Part shown: one piece after another, positions 41,137-52,954 of the stretch
How the letters are laid out: each line of letters starts with the position of its first letter
How positions within the stretch are numbered: the stretch's first letter is position 1
DNA from: Auanema rhodensis
Taxonomy: Eukaryota > Nematoda > Chromadorea > Rhabditida > Rhabditidae
Direction: 5' to 3'
Assembly: GCA_964057225.1 (NCBI GenBank)
Contig: OZ059897.1
Span: 10,664,001-10,728,000 of the forward strand
DNA length: 64,000 bases
Notes under the pieces: generated by a model
The model's database searches: none
What the model was told of the DNA's origin: nothing
Seen by the model: only the letters and a program-made list of their open reading frames with translations
Position numbers and translations under genes: made by a program

Positions 41137-41270
41137 GTGGGAACAGGAAAGAATTCAAATTTTGGGAAATAGTGTCATTGTATATAGTGTAGTGTCTATG
41201 TAGAATTAGCGGTGTCATTGTATGGTGTACACTTGGTGTACATGTAAATTGGTGTCAACGTAGAAATACC
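41137..41270 (-). repeat. Right terminal inverted repeat of the MULE
   Basis: Inverted copy of the left TIR with two differences: GGTATT for GGCATT at the end, and CTAATTC for CTGATTC inside. Confidence 0.93.
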
Positions 41271-41279
41271 ATCGGCCCA
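41271..41279 (+). other. Target-site duplication of the MULE, right copy
   Basis: ATCGGCCCA, continuing directly into the full tRNA-His body. Confidence 0.92.
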
Positions 41280-41346
41280 AGTAGTATAGTGGTTAGTACT
41301 CCACGTTGTGGCCGTGGCGACACAGGTTCGATTCCTGTCTTGGGCA
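41275..41346 (+). tRNA. tRNA-His(GTG), consensus copy rebuilt by the MULE target duplication
   Basis: The transposon inserted after tRNA position 5 and duplicated ATCGGCCCA, so the right-hand side regains a complete tRNA body. Its natural 5' flank is replaced by the transposon TIR, leaving only four flank bases. Confidence 0.96.
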
Positions 41347-41605
41347 TTTTTTGTTTTGAAATTAAAATGCTATAAACATATTGCTTGCTTGTCATGTTAG
41401 ATTTGTTTAATTCAAATACTTATTTAAGTTCTAACAATTTTCGATTTAATCACGTTCAATCAACTGTACTGTTTTCAAAAATAAAGACATCTTTCAATTT
41501 TTGGTCATTGATTAGAATTTTCATGTTGTCACACAGAAATTGAAGAATCTTAGTTCATTTCAGTAACAATGAACACACTAACTTTGTTAAGTTGTTGTAA
41601 TATCG

Positions 41606-41677
41606 GCCCAAGTAGTATAGTGGTTAGTACTCCACGTTGTGGCCGTGGCGACACAGGTTCGATTCCTGTCTTGGGCA
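41606..41677 (+). tRNA. tRNA-His(GTG), consensus copy
   Basis: Consensus body, all stems paired. Confidence 0.97.
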
Positions 41678-41936
41678 TTTTTTGTTTTGAAATTTAAATG
41701 CTATAAAATTATTGCTTGCTTGTCATGTTAAATTTGTTTAATTCAAATACTTATTTAAGTTCTAACAATTTTTGATTTAATCACGTTCAATTAACAGTAT
41801 TGTTTTCAAAAATGAAGACATCTTTCAATTTTTGGTCATTGATTAGAATTTTCATGTTGTCACACAGAAATTGAAGAATCTTAGTTCATTTCAGTAACAA
41901 TGAACACACTAACTTTGTTAAGTTATTGTAATATCG

Positions 41937-42008
41937 GCCCAAGTAGTATAGTGGTTAGTACTCCACGTTGTGGCCGTGGCGACACAGGTTCGATTCCTGT
42001 CTTGGGCA
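41937..42008 (+). tRNA. tRNA-His(GTG), consensus copy
   Basis: Consensus body, all stems paired. Confidence 0.97.
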
Positions 42009-42266
42009 TTTTTTGTTTTGAAATTTAAATGCTATAAAATTATTGCTTGCTTGTCATGTTAGATTTGTTTAATTCAAATACTTAATTAAGTTCTAACAAT
42101 TTTTGATTTAATCACGTTCAATTAACTGTATTGTTTTCAAAAATAAAGACATCTTTCAATTTCTGGTCATTGAATTAGAATTTTCATGTTGTCACACAGG
42201 AAATGAAGAATCTTAGTTCATTTCAGTAACAATGAACACAATAATTTTGTTTAGTTTGTAATACCG

Positions 42267-42338
42267 GCCCAAGTAGTATAGTGGTTAGTACTCCACGTTG
42301 TGGCCGTGGCGACACAGGTTCGATTCCTGTCTTGGGCA
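42267..42338 (+). tRNA. tRNA-His(GTG), consensus copy
   Basis: Consensus body; the 5' flank lacks a few bases before the gene (TTTAGTTTGTAATACC type). Confidence 0.97.
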
Positions 42339-42598
42339 TTTTTTGTTTTGAAATTTAAATGCTATAAAATTATTGCTTGCTTGTCATGTTAGATTTCTTC
42401 AATTTGAATACTTATTCAAGTTATAACAATTTTTGATTTAATCACGTTCAATTAACTGTATTGTTTTCAAAAATAAAGACATCTTTCAATTTCTGGTCAT
42501 TGAATTAGAATTTTCATGTTGTCACACAGAAATTGAAGAATCTTAGTTCATTTCAGTAACAATGAACACACTAACTTTGTTAAGTTGTTGTAATATCG

Positions 42599-42670
42599 GC
42601 CCAAGTAGTATAGTGGTTAGTACTCCACGTTGTGGCCGTGGCGACACAGGTTCGATTCCTGTCTTGGGCA
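42599..42670 (+). tRNA. tRNA-His(GTG), consensus copy
   Basis: Consensus body, all stems paired. Confidence 0.97.
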
Positions 42671-42930
42671 TTTTTTGTTTTGAAATTTAAATGCTATGAA
42701 ATTATTGCTTGCTTGTCATGTCAGATTTGTTTAATTTAAATACTTATTTAAGTTCCAACAATTTTTGATTAAATCACGTTCAATTAACTGTATTGTTCTC
42801 AAAAATAAAGACAAAATTCAATTTCTGTTCATTGAATTAGAATTTTCATGTTGTCACACAGGAAATGAAGAATCTTAGTTCATTTCAGTAACAATGAACA
42901 CAATAACTTTGTTTAGTTGTTGTAATACCG

Positions 42931-43002
42931 GCCCAAGTAGTATAGTGGTTAGTACTCCACGTTGTGGCCGTGGCGACACAGGTTCGATTCCTGTCTTGGG
43001 CA
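42931..43002 (+). tRNA. tRNA-His(GTG), consensus copy
   Basis: Consensus body with the ACCGG flank. Confidence 0.97.
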
Positions 43003-43261
43003 TTTTTTGTTTTGAAATTAAAATGCTATAAACATATTGCTTGCTTGTCATGTTAGATTTGTTTAATTCAAATACTTATTTAAGTTCTAACAATTTTTGA
43101 TTTAATCACGTTCAATTAACAGTATTGTTTTCAAAAATAAAGACATCTTTCAATTTTTGGTCATTGATTAGAATTTTCATGTTGTCACACAGAAAATGAA
43201 GAATCTTAGTTCATTTCAGTAACAATGAACACACTAACTTTGTTAAGTTGTTGTAATATCG

Positions 43262-43333
43262 GCCCAAGTAGTATAGTGGTTAGTACTCCACGTTGTGGCC
43301 GTGGCGACACAGGTTCGATTCCTGTTTTGGGCA
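43262..43333 (+). tRNA. tRNA-His(GTG), variant C66T
   Basis: G7-U66 wobble only. Confidence 0.95.
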
Positions 43334-43591
43334 TTTTTTGTTTTGAAATTTAAATGCTATAAAATTATTGCTTGCTTGTCATGTTAGATTTGTTTAATTC
43401 AAATACTTATTTAAGTTCTAACAATTTTTGATTTAATCACGTTCAATTAACTGTATTGTTTTCAAAAATAAAGACATCTATCAATTTCTGGTCATTGAAT
43501 TAGAATTTTCATGTTGTCACACAGGAAATGAAGAATCTTAGTTCATTTCAGTAACAATGAACACAATAATTTTGTTTAGTTTGTAATACCG

Positions 43592-43663
43592 GCCCAAGTA
43601 GTATAGTGGTCAGTACTCCACGTTGTGGCCGTGGCGACACAGGTTCGATTCCTGTCTTGGGCA
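43592..43663 (+). tRNA. tRNA-His(GTG), variant T20aC
   Basis: One D-loop change; likely harmless. Confidence 0.95.
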
Positions 43664-43923
43664 TTTTTTGTTTTGAAATTTAAATGCTATAAAATTATTG
43701 CTTGCTTGTCATGTTAGATTTGTTTAATTTAAATACTTGCTTAAGTTCCAACAATTTTTGATTAAATCACGTTCAATTAACTGTATTGTTTTCAAAAATA
43801 AAGACATCTTTCAATTTCTGGTCATTGAATTAGAATTTTCATGTTGTCACACAGAAATTGAAGAATCTTAGTTCATTTCAGTAACAATGAACACACTAAC
43901 TTTGTTAAGTTGTTGTAATATCG

Positions 43924-43995
43924 GCCCAAGTAGTATAGTGATTAGTACTCCACGTTGTGGCCGTGGCGACACAGGTTCGATTCCTGTCTTGGGCA
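43924..43995 (+). tRNA. tRNA-His(GTG), variant G19A
   Basis: G19A removes the conserved D-loop partner of C56. Confidence 0.9.
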
Positions 43996-44255
43996 TTTTT
44001 TGTTTTGAAATTTAAATGCTATAAAATTATTGCTTGCTTGTCATGTTAGATTTGTTTAATTCAAATACTTATTTAAGTTCTAACAATTTTTGAATTAATC
44101 ACGTTCAATTAACTGTATTGTTTTCAAAAATAAAGACAAAATTCAATTTCTGTTCATTGAATTAGAATTTTCATGTTGTCACCCAGAAATTGAAGATTCT
44201 TAGTTCAATTCAGTAACAATGAACACACTAACTTTGTTAAGTTGTTGTGATATCG

Positions 44256-44327
44256 GCCCAAGTAATATAGTGGTTAGTACTCCACGTTGTGGCCGTGGCG
44301 ACACAGATTCGATTCCTTTCTTGGGCA
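44256..44327 (+). tRNA. tRNA-His(GTG), variant G10A/G53A/G64T
   Basis: Two T-stem mismatches (50-64 and 53-61) plus the 10-25 mismatch; probably inactive. Confidence 0.82.
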
Positions 44328-44587
44328 TTTTTTGTTTTGAAATTAAAATGCTACAAAATTATTGCTTGCTTGTCATGTTAGATTTGTTTAATTCAAATAC
44401 TTATTTAAGTTCTAACAATTTTTGATTTAATCACGTTCAATCAACTGTATTGTTTTCAAAAATAAAGACAAAATTCAATTTCTGTTCATTGAATTAGAAT
44501 TTTCATGTTGTCACCCAGAAATTGAAGATTCTTAGTTCAATTCAGTAACAATGAACACACTAACTTTGTTAAGTTGTTGTAATATCG

Positions 44588-44659
44588 GCCCAAGTAGTAT
44601 AGTGGTTAGTACTCCACGTTGTGGCCGTGGCGACACAGGTTCGATTCCTGTCTTGGGCA
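44588..44659 (+). tRNA. tRNA-His(GTG), consensus copy
   Basis: Consensus body, all stems paired. Confidence 0.97.
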
Positions 44660-44917
44660 TTTTTTGTTTTGAAATTTAAATGCTATAAAATTATTGCTTG
44701 CTTGTCATGTTAGATTTGTTTAATTCAAATACTTATTTAAGTTCTAACAATTTTTGATTTAATCACGTTCAATTAACTGTATTGTTTTCAAAAATAAAGA
44801 CATCTATCAATTTCTGGTCATTGAATTAGAATTTTCATGTTGTCACACAGGAAATGAAGAATCTTAGTTTATTTCAGTAACAATGAACACAATAATTTTG
44901 TTTAGTTTGTAATACCG

Positions 44918-44989
44918 GCCCAAGTAGTATAGTGGTTAGTACTCCACGTTGTGGTCGTGGCGACACAGGTTCGATTCCTGTCTTGGGCA
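44918..44989 (+). tRNA. tRNA-His(GTG), variant C38T
   Basis: C38T in the anticodon loop; stems intact. Confidence 0.93.
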
Positions 44990-45249
44990 TTTTTTGTTTT
45001 GAAATTTAAATGCTATAAAATTATTGCTTGCTTGTCATGTTAGATTTGTTTAATTTAAATACTTGTTTAAGTTCCAACAATTTTTGATTAAATCACGTTC
45101 AATTAACTGTATTGTTTTCAAAAATAAAGACATCTTTCAATTTCTGGTCATTGAATTAGAATTTTCATGTTGTCACACAGAAATTGAAGAATCTTAGTTC
45201 ATTTCAGTAACAATGAACACACTAACTTTGTTAAGTTGTTGTAATATCG

Positions 45250-45321
45250 GCCCAAGTAGTATAGTGATTAGTACTCCACGTTGTGGCCGTGGCGACACAG
45301 GTTCGATTCCTGTCTTGGGCA
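45250..45321 (+). tRNA. tRNA-His(GTG), variant G19A
   Basis: Only G19A departs from consensus. Confidence 0.9.
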
Positions 45322-45581
45322 TTTTTTGTTTTGAAATTTAAATGCTATAAAATTATTGCTTGCTTGTCATGTTAGATTTGTTTAATTCAAATACTTATTT
45401 AAGTTCTAACAATTTTTGATTTAATCACGTTCAATTAACTGTATTGTTTTCAAAAATAAAGACAAAATTCAATTTCTGTTCATTGAATTAGAATTTTCAT
45501 GTTGTCACCCAGAAATTGAAGATTCTTAGTTCAATTCAGTAACAATGAACACACTAACTTTGTTAAGTTGTTGTGATATCG

Positions 45582-45653
45582 GCCCAAGTAATATAGTGGT
45601 TAGTACTCCACGTTGTGGCCGTGGCGACACAGATTCGATTCCTTTCTTGGGCA
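45582..45653 (+). tRNA. tRNA-His(GTG), variant G10A/G53A/G64T
   Basis: Same lesions as the copy at 44256. Confidence 0.82.
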
Positions 45654-45914
45654 TTTTTTGTTTTGAAATTAAAATGCTACAAAATTATTGCTTGCTTGTC
45701 ATGTTAGATTTGTTTAATTCAAATACTTATTTAAGTTCTAACAATTATCGATTTAATCACGTTCAATCAACTGTATTGTTTTCAAAAATAAAGACATCTT
45801 TCAATTTCTGGTCATTGAATTAGAATTTTCATGTTGTCACACAGAAAATGGAAAAATCTTAGTTCAATTCAGTAACAACGAACACACTAACTTTGTTAAG
45901 TTGTTGTAATATCG

Positions 45915-45986
45915 GCCCAAGTAATATAGTGGTTAGTACTCCACGTTGTGGCCGTGGCGACACAGATTCGATTCCTGTTTTGGGCA
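45915..45986 (+). tRNA. tRNA-His(GTG), variant G10A/G53A/C66T
   Basis: Lesion set of the 415 copy. Confidence 0.88.
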
Positions 45987-46246
45987 TTTTTTGTTATGAA
46001 ATTTAAATGCTATAAACATATTGCTTGCTTGTCATGTTAGATTTGTTTAATTCAAATACTTATTTAAGTTCTATCAATTTTCGATTTAATCACGTTCAAT
46101 CAACTGTATTGTTTTCAAAAATAAAGACATCTTTCAATTTCTGGTCATTGAATTAGAATTTTCATGTTGTCACACAGAAATTGAAGAATCTTAGTTCATT
46201 TCAGTAACAATGAACACACTAACTTTGTTAAGTTGTTGTAATATCG

Positions 46247-46318
46247 GCCCAAGTAGTATAGTGGTTAGTACTCCACGTTGTGGCCGTGGCGACACAGGTT
46301 CGATTCCTGTCTTGGGCA
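46247..46318 (+). tRNA. tRNA-His(GTG), consensus copy
   Basis: Consensus body, all stems paired. Confidence 0.97.
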
Positions 46319-46577
46319 TTTTTTGTTTTGAAATTAAAGTGCTATAAACATATTGCTTGCTTGTCATGTTAGATTTGTTTAATTCAAATACTTATTTAAG
46401 TTCTATCAATTTTCGATTTAATCACGTTCAATCAACTGTATTGTTTTCAAAAATAAAGACATCTTTCAATTTTTGGTCATGTATTAGAATTTTCATGTTG
46501 TCACACAGAAATTGAAGAATCTTAGTTCATTTCAGTAACAATGAACACACTAACTTTGTTAAGTTGTTGTAATATCG

Positions 46578-46649
46578 GCCCAAGTAGTATAGTGGTTAGT
46601 ACTCCACGTTGTGGCCGTGGCGACACAGGTTCGATTCCTGTCTTGGGCA
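46578..46649 (+). tRNA. tRNA-His(GTG), consensus copy
   Basis: Consensus body, all stems paired. Confidence 0.97.
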
Positions 46650-46909
46650 TTTTTTGTTTTGAAATTAAAATGCTATAAAATTATTGCTTGCTTGTCTTGT
46701 TAGATTTCTTTAATTTGAATACTTATTTAAGTTATAACAATTTTCGATTTAATCACGTTCAATCAACTGTATTGTTTTCAAAAATAAAGACATCTTTCAA
46801 TTTCTGGTCATTGAATTAGAATTTTCATGTTGTCACACAGAAATTGAAGAATCTTAGTTCATTTCAGTAACAATGAACACACTAACTTTGTTAAGTTGTT
46901 GTAATATCG

Positions 46910-46981
46910 GCCCAAGTAGTATAGTGATTAGTACTCCACGTTGTGGCCGTGGCGACACAGGTTCGATTCCTGTCTTGGGCA
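46910..46981 (+). tRNA. tRNA-His(GTG), variant G19A
   Basis: Only G19A departs from consensus. Confidence 0.9.
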
Positions 46982-47241
46982 TTTTTTGTTTTGAAATTTA
47001 AATGCTATAAAATTATTGCTTGCTTGTCATGTTAGATTTGTTTAATTCAAATACTTATTTAAGTTCTAACAATTTTTGATTTAATCACGTTCAATTAACT
47101 GTATTGTTTTCAAAAATAAAGACAAAATTCAATTTCTGTTCATTGAATTAGAATTTTCATGTTGTCACCCAGAAATTGAAGATTCTTAGTTCAATTCAGT
47201 AACAATGAACACACTAACTTTGTTAAGTTGTTGTGATATCG

Positions 47242-47313
47242 GCCCAAGTAATATAGTGGTTAGTACTCCACGTTGTGGCCGTGGCGACACAGGTTCGATT
47301 CCTGTCTTGGGCA
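47242..47313 (+). tRNA. tRNA-His(GTG), variant G10A
   Basis: G10A with a consensus B box: a recombinant between the two main classes. Confidence 0.91.
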
Positions 47314-47573
47314 TTTTTTGTTTTGAAATTAAAATGCTATAAAATTATTGCTTGCTTGTCTTGTTAGATTTCTTTAATTTGAATACTTATTTAAGTTATA
47401 ACAATTTTCGATTTAATCACGTTCAATCAACTGTATTGTTTTCAAAAATAAAGACATCTTTCAATTTCTGGTCATTGAATTAGAATTTTCATGTTGTCAC
47501 ACAGAAATTGAAGAATCTTAGTTCATTTCAGTAACAATGAATACACTAACTTTGTTAAGTTGTTGTAATATCG

Positions 47574-47645
47574 GCCCAAGTAGTATAGTGGTTAGTACTC
47601 CACGTTGTGGCCGTGGCGACACAGGTTCGATTCCTGTCTTGGGCA
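47574..47645 (+). tRNA. tRNA-His(GTG), consensus copy
   Basis: Consensus body, all stems paired. Confidence 0.97.
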
Positions 47646-47905
47646 TTTTTTGTTTTGAAATTAAAATGCTATAAAATTATTGCTTGCTTGTCTTGTTAGA
47701 TTTCTTTAATTTGAATACTTATTCAAGTTATAACAATTTTCGATTTAATCACGTTCAATCAACTGTATTGTTTTCAAAAATAAAGACATCTTTCAATTTC
47801 TGGTCATTGAATTAGAATTTTCATGTTGTCACACAGAAATTGAAGAATCTTAGTTCATTTCAGTAACAATGAACACACTAACTTTGTTAAGTTGTTGTAA
47901 TATCG

Positions 47906-47977
47906 GCCCAAGTAGTATAGTGGTTAGTACTCCACGTTGTGGCCGTGGCGACACAGGTTCGATTCCTGTCTTGGGCA
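47906..47977 (+). tRNA. tRNA-His(GTG), consensus copy
   Basis: Consensus body, all stems paired. Confidence 0.97.
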
Positions 47978-48237
47978 TTTTTTGTTTTGAAATTTAAATG
48001 CTATAAAATTATTGCTTGCTTGTCATGTTAGATTTGTTTATTTCAAATACTTATTTAAGTTCCAACGATTTTCGATTAAATCACGTTCATTTAACTGTAT
48101 TGTTTTCAAAAATAAAGACAAAATTCAATTTCTGTTCGTTGAATTAGAATTTTCATGTTGTCACACAGAAATTGAAGAATCTTAGTTCAATTCAGTAACA
48201 ACGAACACACTAACTTTGTTAAGTTGTTGTAATATCG

Positions 48238-48309
48238 ACCCAAGTAGTATAGTGGTTAGTACTCCACGTTGTGGCCGTGGCGACACAGGTTCGATTCCTG
48301 TCTTGGGCA
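48238..48309 (+). tRNA. tRNA-His(GTG), variant G1A
   Basis: A1-C72 mismatch; G at -1 kept. Confidence 0.88.
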
Positions 48310-48569
48310 TTTTTTGTTTTGAAATTAAAATGCTATAAACATATTGCTTGCTTGTCATGTTAGATTTGTTTAATTCAAATACTTATTCAAGTTCTAACAA
48401 TTTTTGATTTAATCACGTTCAATTAACAGTATTGTTTTCAAAAATAAAGACAAAATTCAATTTCTGTTCATTGAATTAGAATTTTCATGTTGTCACACAG
48501 AAATTGAAGAATCTTAGTTCATTTCAGTAACAATGAACACACTAACTTTGTTAAGTTGTTGTAATATCG

Positions 48570-48641
48570 GCCCAAGTAGTATAGTGGTTAGTACTCCACG
48601 TTGTGGCCGTGGCGACACAGGTTCGATTCCTGTCTTGGGCA
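48570..48641 (+). tRNA. tRNA-His(GTG), consensus copy
   Basis: Consensus body, all stems paired. Confidence 0.97.
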
Positions 48642-48901
48642 TTTTTTGTTTTGAAATTTAAATGCTATGAAATTATTGCTTGCTTGTCATGTTAGATTGT
48701 TTAATTTAAATACTTATTTAAGTTCCAACAATTTTTGATTAAATCACGTTCAATTAACTGTATTGTTCTCAAAAATAAAGACAAAATTCAATTTCTGGTC
48801 ATTGAATTAGAATTTTCATGTTGTCACACAGAAAATGGAAAAATCTTAGTTCAATTCAGTAACAACGAACACACTAACTTTGTTAAGTTGTTGTAATATC
48901 G

Positions 48902-48973
48902 GCCCAAGTAATATAGTGGTTAGTACTCCACGTTGTGGCCGTGGCGACACAGATTCGATTCCTGTTTTGGGCA
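48902..48973 (+). tRNA. tRNA-His(GTG), variant G10A/G53A/C66T
   Basis: Lesion set of the 415 copy. Confidence 0.88.
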
Positions 48974-49233
48974 TTTTTTGTTATGAAATTTAAATGCTAT
49001 AAACATATTGCTTGCTTGTCATGTTAGATTTGTTTAATTCAAATACTTATTTAAGTTCTATCAATTTTCGATTTAATCACGTTCAATCAACTGTATTGTT
49101 TTCAAAAATAAAGACATCTTTCAATTTCTGGTCATTGAATTAGAATTTTCATGTTGTCACACAGAAATTGAAGAATCTTAGTTCATTTCAGTAACAATGA
49201 ACACACTAACTTTGTTAAGTTGTTGTAATATCG

Positions 49234-49305
49234 GCCCAAGTAGTATAGTGGTTAGTACTCCACGTTGTGGCCGTGGCGACACAGGTTCGATTCCTGTCTT
49301 GGGCA
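49234..49305 (+). tRNA. tRNA-His(GTG), consensus copy
   Basis: Consensus body, all stems paired. Confidence 0.97.
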
Positions 49306-49565
49306 TTTTTTGTTTTGAAATTAAAATGCTATAAAATTATTGCTTGCTTGTCTTGTTAGATTGGTTTAATTCAAATACTTATCTAAGTTCTAACAATTTT
49401 CGATTTAATCACGTTCAATTAACTGTATTGTTTTCAAAAATAAAGACATCTTTCAATTTCTGGTCATTGAATTAGAATTTTCATGTTGTCACACAGAAAT
49501 TGAAGAATCTTAGTTCATTTCAGTAACAATGAACACACTAACTTTGTTAAGTTGTTGTAATATCG

Positions 49566-49637
49566 GCCCAAGTAGTATAGTGGTTAGTACTCCACGTTGT
49601 GGCCGTGGCGACACAGATTCGATTCCTGTCTTGGGCA
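49566..49637 (+). tRNA. tRNA-His(GTG), variant G53A
   Basis: Only G53A departs from consensus. Confidence 0.9.
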
Positions 49638-49896
49638 TTTTTTGTTTTGAAATTAAAGTGCTATAAACATATTGCTTGCTTGTCATGTTAGATTTGTTTA
49701 ATTCAAATACTTATTTAAGTTCTATCAATTTTCGATTTAATCACGTTCAATCAACTGTATTGTTTTCAAAAATAAAGACATCTTTCAATTTTTGGTCATG
49801 TATTAGAATTTTCATGTTGTCACACAGAAATTGAAGAATCTTAGTTCATTTCAGTAACAATGAACACACTAACTTTGTTAAGTTGTTATAATATCG

Positions 49897-49968
49897 GCCC
49901 AAGTAGTATAGTGGTTAGTACTCCACGTTGTGGCCGTGGCGACACAGGTTCGATTCCTGTCTTGGGCA
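49897..49968 (+). tRNA. tRNA-His(GTG), consensus copy
   Basis: Consensus body, all stems paired. Confidence 0.97.
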
Positions 49969-50228
49969 TTTTTTGTTTTGAAATTAAAATGCTATAAAAT
50001 TATTGCTTGCTTGTCTTGTTAGATTTCTTTAATTTGAATACTTATTTAAGTTATAACAATTTTCGATTTAATCACGTTCAATCAACTGTATTGTTTTCAA
50101 AAATAAAGACATCTTTCAATTTCTGGTCATTGAATTAGAATTTTCATGTTGTCACACAGAAATTGAAGAATCTTAGTTCATTTCAGTAACAATGAATACA
50201 CTAACTTTGTTAAGTTGTTGTAATATCG

Positions 50229-50300
50229 GCCCAAGTAGTATAGTGGTTAGTACTCCACGTTGTGGCCGTGGCGACACAGGTTCGATTCCTGTCTTGGGCA
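50229..50300 (+). tRNA. tRNA-His(GTG), consensus copy
   Basis: Consensus body, all stems paired. Confidence 0.97.
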
Positions 50301-50560
50301 TTTTTTGTTTTGAAATTTAAATGCTATAAAATTATTGCTTGCTTGTCATGTTAGATTTGTTTATTTCAAATACTTATTTAAGTTCCAACAATTTTCGATT
50401 AAATCACGTTCATTTAACTGTATTGTTTTCAAAAATAAAGACAAAATTCAATTTCTGTTCGTTGAATTAGAATTTTCATGTTGTCACACAGAAATTGAAG
50501 AATCTTAGTTCAATTCAGTAACAACGAACACACTAACTTTGTTAAGTTGTTGTAATATCG

Positions 50561-50632
50561 ACCCAAGTAGTATAGTGGTTAGTACTCCACGTTGTGGCCG
50601 TGGCGACACAGGTTCGATTCCTGTCTTGGGCA
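50561..50632 (+). tRNA. tRNA-His(GTG), variant G1A
   Basis: A1-C72 mismatch; G at -1 kept. Confidence 0.88.
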
Positions 50633-50892
50633 TTTTTTGTTTTGAAATTTAAATGCTATAAAATTATTGCTTGCTTGTCATGTTAGATTTGTTTATTTCA
50701 AATACTTATTTAAGTTCCAACAATTTTCGATTAAATCACGTTCATTTAACTGTATTGTTTTCAAAAATAAAGACAAAATTCAATTTCTGTTCGTTGAATT
50801 AGAATTTTCATGTTGTCACACAGAAATTGAAGAATCTTAGTTCAATTCAGTAACAACGAACACACTAACTTTGTTAAGTTGTTGTAATATCG

Positions 50893-50964
50893 ACCCAAGT
50901 AGTATAGTGGTTAGTACTCCACGTTGTGGCCGTGGCGACACAGGTTCGATTCCTGTCTTGGGCA
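50893..50964 (+). tRNA. tRNA-His(GTG), variant G1A
   Basis: Second of two adjacent G1A copies. Confidence 0.88.
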
Positions 50965-51224
50965 TTTTTTGTTTTGAAATTAAAATGCTATAAACATATT
51001 GCTTGCTTGTCATGTTAGATTTGTTTAATTCAAATACTTATTCAAGTTCTAACAATTTTTGATTTAATCACGTTCAATTAACAGTATTGTTTTCAAAAAT
51101 AAAGACAAAATTCAATTTCTGTTCATTGAATTAGAATTTTCATGTTGTCACACAGAAATTGAAGAATCTTAGTTCATTTCAGTAACAATGAACACACTAA
51201 CTTTGTTAAGTTGTTGTAATATCG

Positions 51225-51296
51225 GCCCAAGTAGTATAGTGGTTAGTACTCCACGTTGTGGCCGTGGCGACACAGGTTCGATTCCTGTCTTGGGCA
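51225..51296 (+). tRNA. tRNA-His(GTG), consensus copy
   Basis: Consensus body, all stems paired. Confidence 0.97.
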
Positions 51297-51555
51297 TTTT
51301 TTGTTTTGAAATTTAAATGCTATGAAATTATTGCTTGCTTGTCATGTTAGATTGTTTAATTTAAATACTTATTTAAGTTCCAACAATTTTTGATTAAATC
51401 ACGTTCAATTAACTGTATTGTTCTCAAAAATAAAGACAAAATTCAATTTCTGTTCATTGAATTAGAATTTTCATGTTGTCACACAGGAAATGAAGAATCT
51501 TAGTTCATTTCAGTAACAATGAACACAATAACTTTGTTTTGTTGTTGTAATACCG

Positions 51556-51627
51556 GCCCAAGTAGTATAGTGGTTAGTACTCCACGTTGTGGCCGTGGCG
51601 ACACAGCTTCGATTCCTGTCTTGGGCA
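51556..51627 (+). tRNA. tRNA-His(GTG), variant G53C
   Basis: G53C changes the B box to GCTTCGATTCC and leaves C53 facing C61. Confidence 0.87.
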
Positions 51628-51887
51628 TTTTTTGTTTTGAAATTTAAATGCTATGAAATTATTGCTTGCTTGTCATGTTAGATTTGTTTAATTTAAATAC
51701 TTGTTTAAGTTCCAACAATTTTTGATTAAATCACGTTCAATTAACTGTATTGTTTTCAAAAATAAAGACATCTTTCAATTTCTGGTCATTGAATTAGAAT
51801 TTTCATGTTGTCACACAGAAATTGAAGAATCTTAGTTCATTTCAGTAACAATGAACACACTAACTTTGTTAAGTTGTTGTAATATTG

Positions 51888-51959
51888 GCCCAAGTAGTAT
51901 AATGATTAGTACTCCACGTTGTGGCCGTGGCGACACAGGTTCGATTCCTGTCTTGGGCA
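51888..51959 (+). tRNA. tRNA-His(GTG), variant G15A/G19A
   Basis: Two conserved D-loop bases changed; probably poorly folded. Confidence 0.86.
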
Positions 51960-52219
51960 TTTTTTGTTTTGAAATTTAAATGCTATAAAATTATTGCTTG
52001 CTTGTCATGTTAGATTTGTTTAATTCAAATACTTATTTAAGTTCTAACCATTTTTGATTTAATCACGTTCAATTAACTGTATTGTTTTCAAAAATAAAGA
52101 CAAAATTCAATTTCTGTTCATTGAATTAGAATTTTCATGTTGTCACCCAGAAATTGAAGAATCTTAGTTCATTTCAGTAACAATGAACACACTAACTTTG
52201 TTAAGTTGTTGTAATATCG

Positions 52220-52291
52220 ACCCAAGTAGTATAGTGGTTAGTACTCCACGTTGTGGCCGTGGCGACACAGGTTCGATTCCTGTCTTGGGCA
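52220..52291 (+). tRNA. tRNA-His(GTG), variant G1A
   Basis: A1-C72 mismatch; G at -1 kept. Confidence 0.88.
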
Positions 52292-52551
52292 TTTTTTGTT
52301 TTGAAATTAAAATGCTATAAACATATTGCTTGCTTGTCATGTTAGATTTGTTTAATTCAAATACTTATTCAAGTTCTAACAATTTTTGATTTAATCACGT
52401 TCAATTAACAGTATTGTTTTCAAAAATAAAGACAAAATTCAATTTCTGTTCATTGAATTAGAATTTTCATGTTGTCACACAGAAATTGAAGAATCTTAGT
52501 TCATTTCAGTAACAATGAACACACTAACTTTGTTAAGTTGTTGTAATATCG

Positions 52552-52623
52552 GCCCAAGTAGTATAGTGGTTAGTACTCCACGTTGTGGCCGTGGCGACAC
52601 AGGTTCGATTCCTGTCTTGGGCA
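52552..52623 (+). tRNA. tRNA-His(GTG), consensus copy
   Basis: Consensus body, all stems paired. Confidence 0.97.
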
Positions 52624-52882
52624 TTTTTTGTTTTGAAATTTAAATGCTATGAAATTATTGCTTGCTTGTCATGTTAGATTGTTTAATTTAAATACTTATT
52701 TAAGTTCCAACAATTTTTGATTAAATCACGTTCAATTAACTGTATTGTTCTCAAAAATAAAGACAAAATTCAATTTCTGTTCATTGAATTAGAATTTTCA
52801 TGTTGTCACACAGGAAATGAAGAATCTTAGTTCATTTCAGTAACAATGAACACAATAACTTTGTTTTGTTGTTGTAATACCG

Positions 52883-52954
52883 GCCCAAGTAGTATAGTGG
52901 TTAGTACTCCACGTTGTGGCCGTGGCGACACAGATTCGATTCCTGTCTTGGGCA
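52883..52954 (+). tRNA. tRNA-His(GTG), variant G53A
   Basis: Only G53A departs from consensus. Confidence 0.9.

Larger units (their letters stand above)
37899..41270 (-). mobile_element. Mutator-like (MULE) DNA transposon
   Basis: 3372 bp with 134-bp terminal inverted repeats that differ at two positions, and a 9-bp target duplication ATCGGCCCA spanning the start of a tRNA-His gene. Long TIRs, a 9-bp TSD and a transposase with D, D, C-x2-H and a SWIM-like finger fit the Mutator superfamily. The near-identical TIRs point to a young insertion. Confidence 0.92.
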
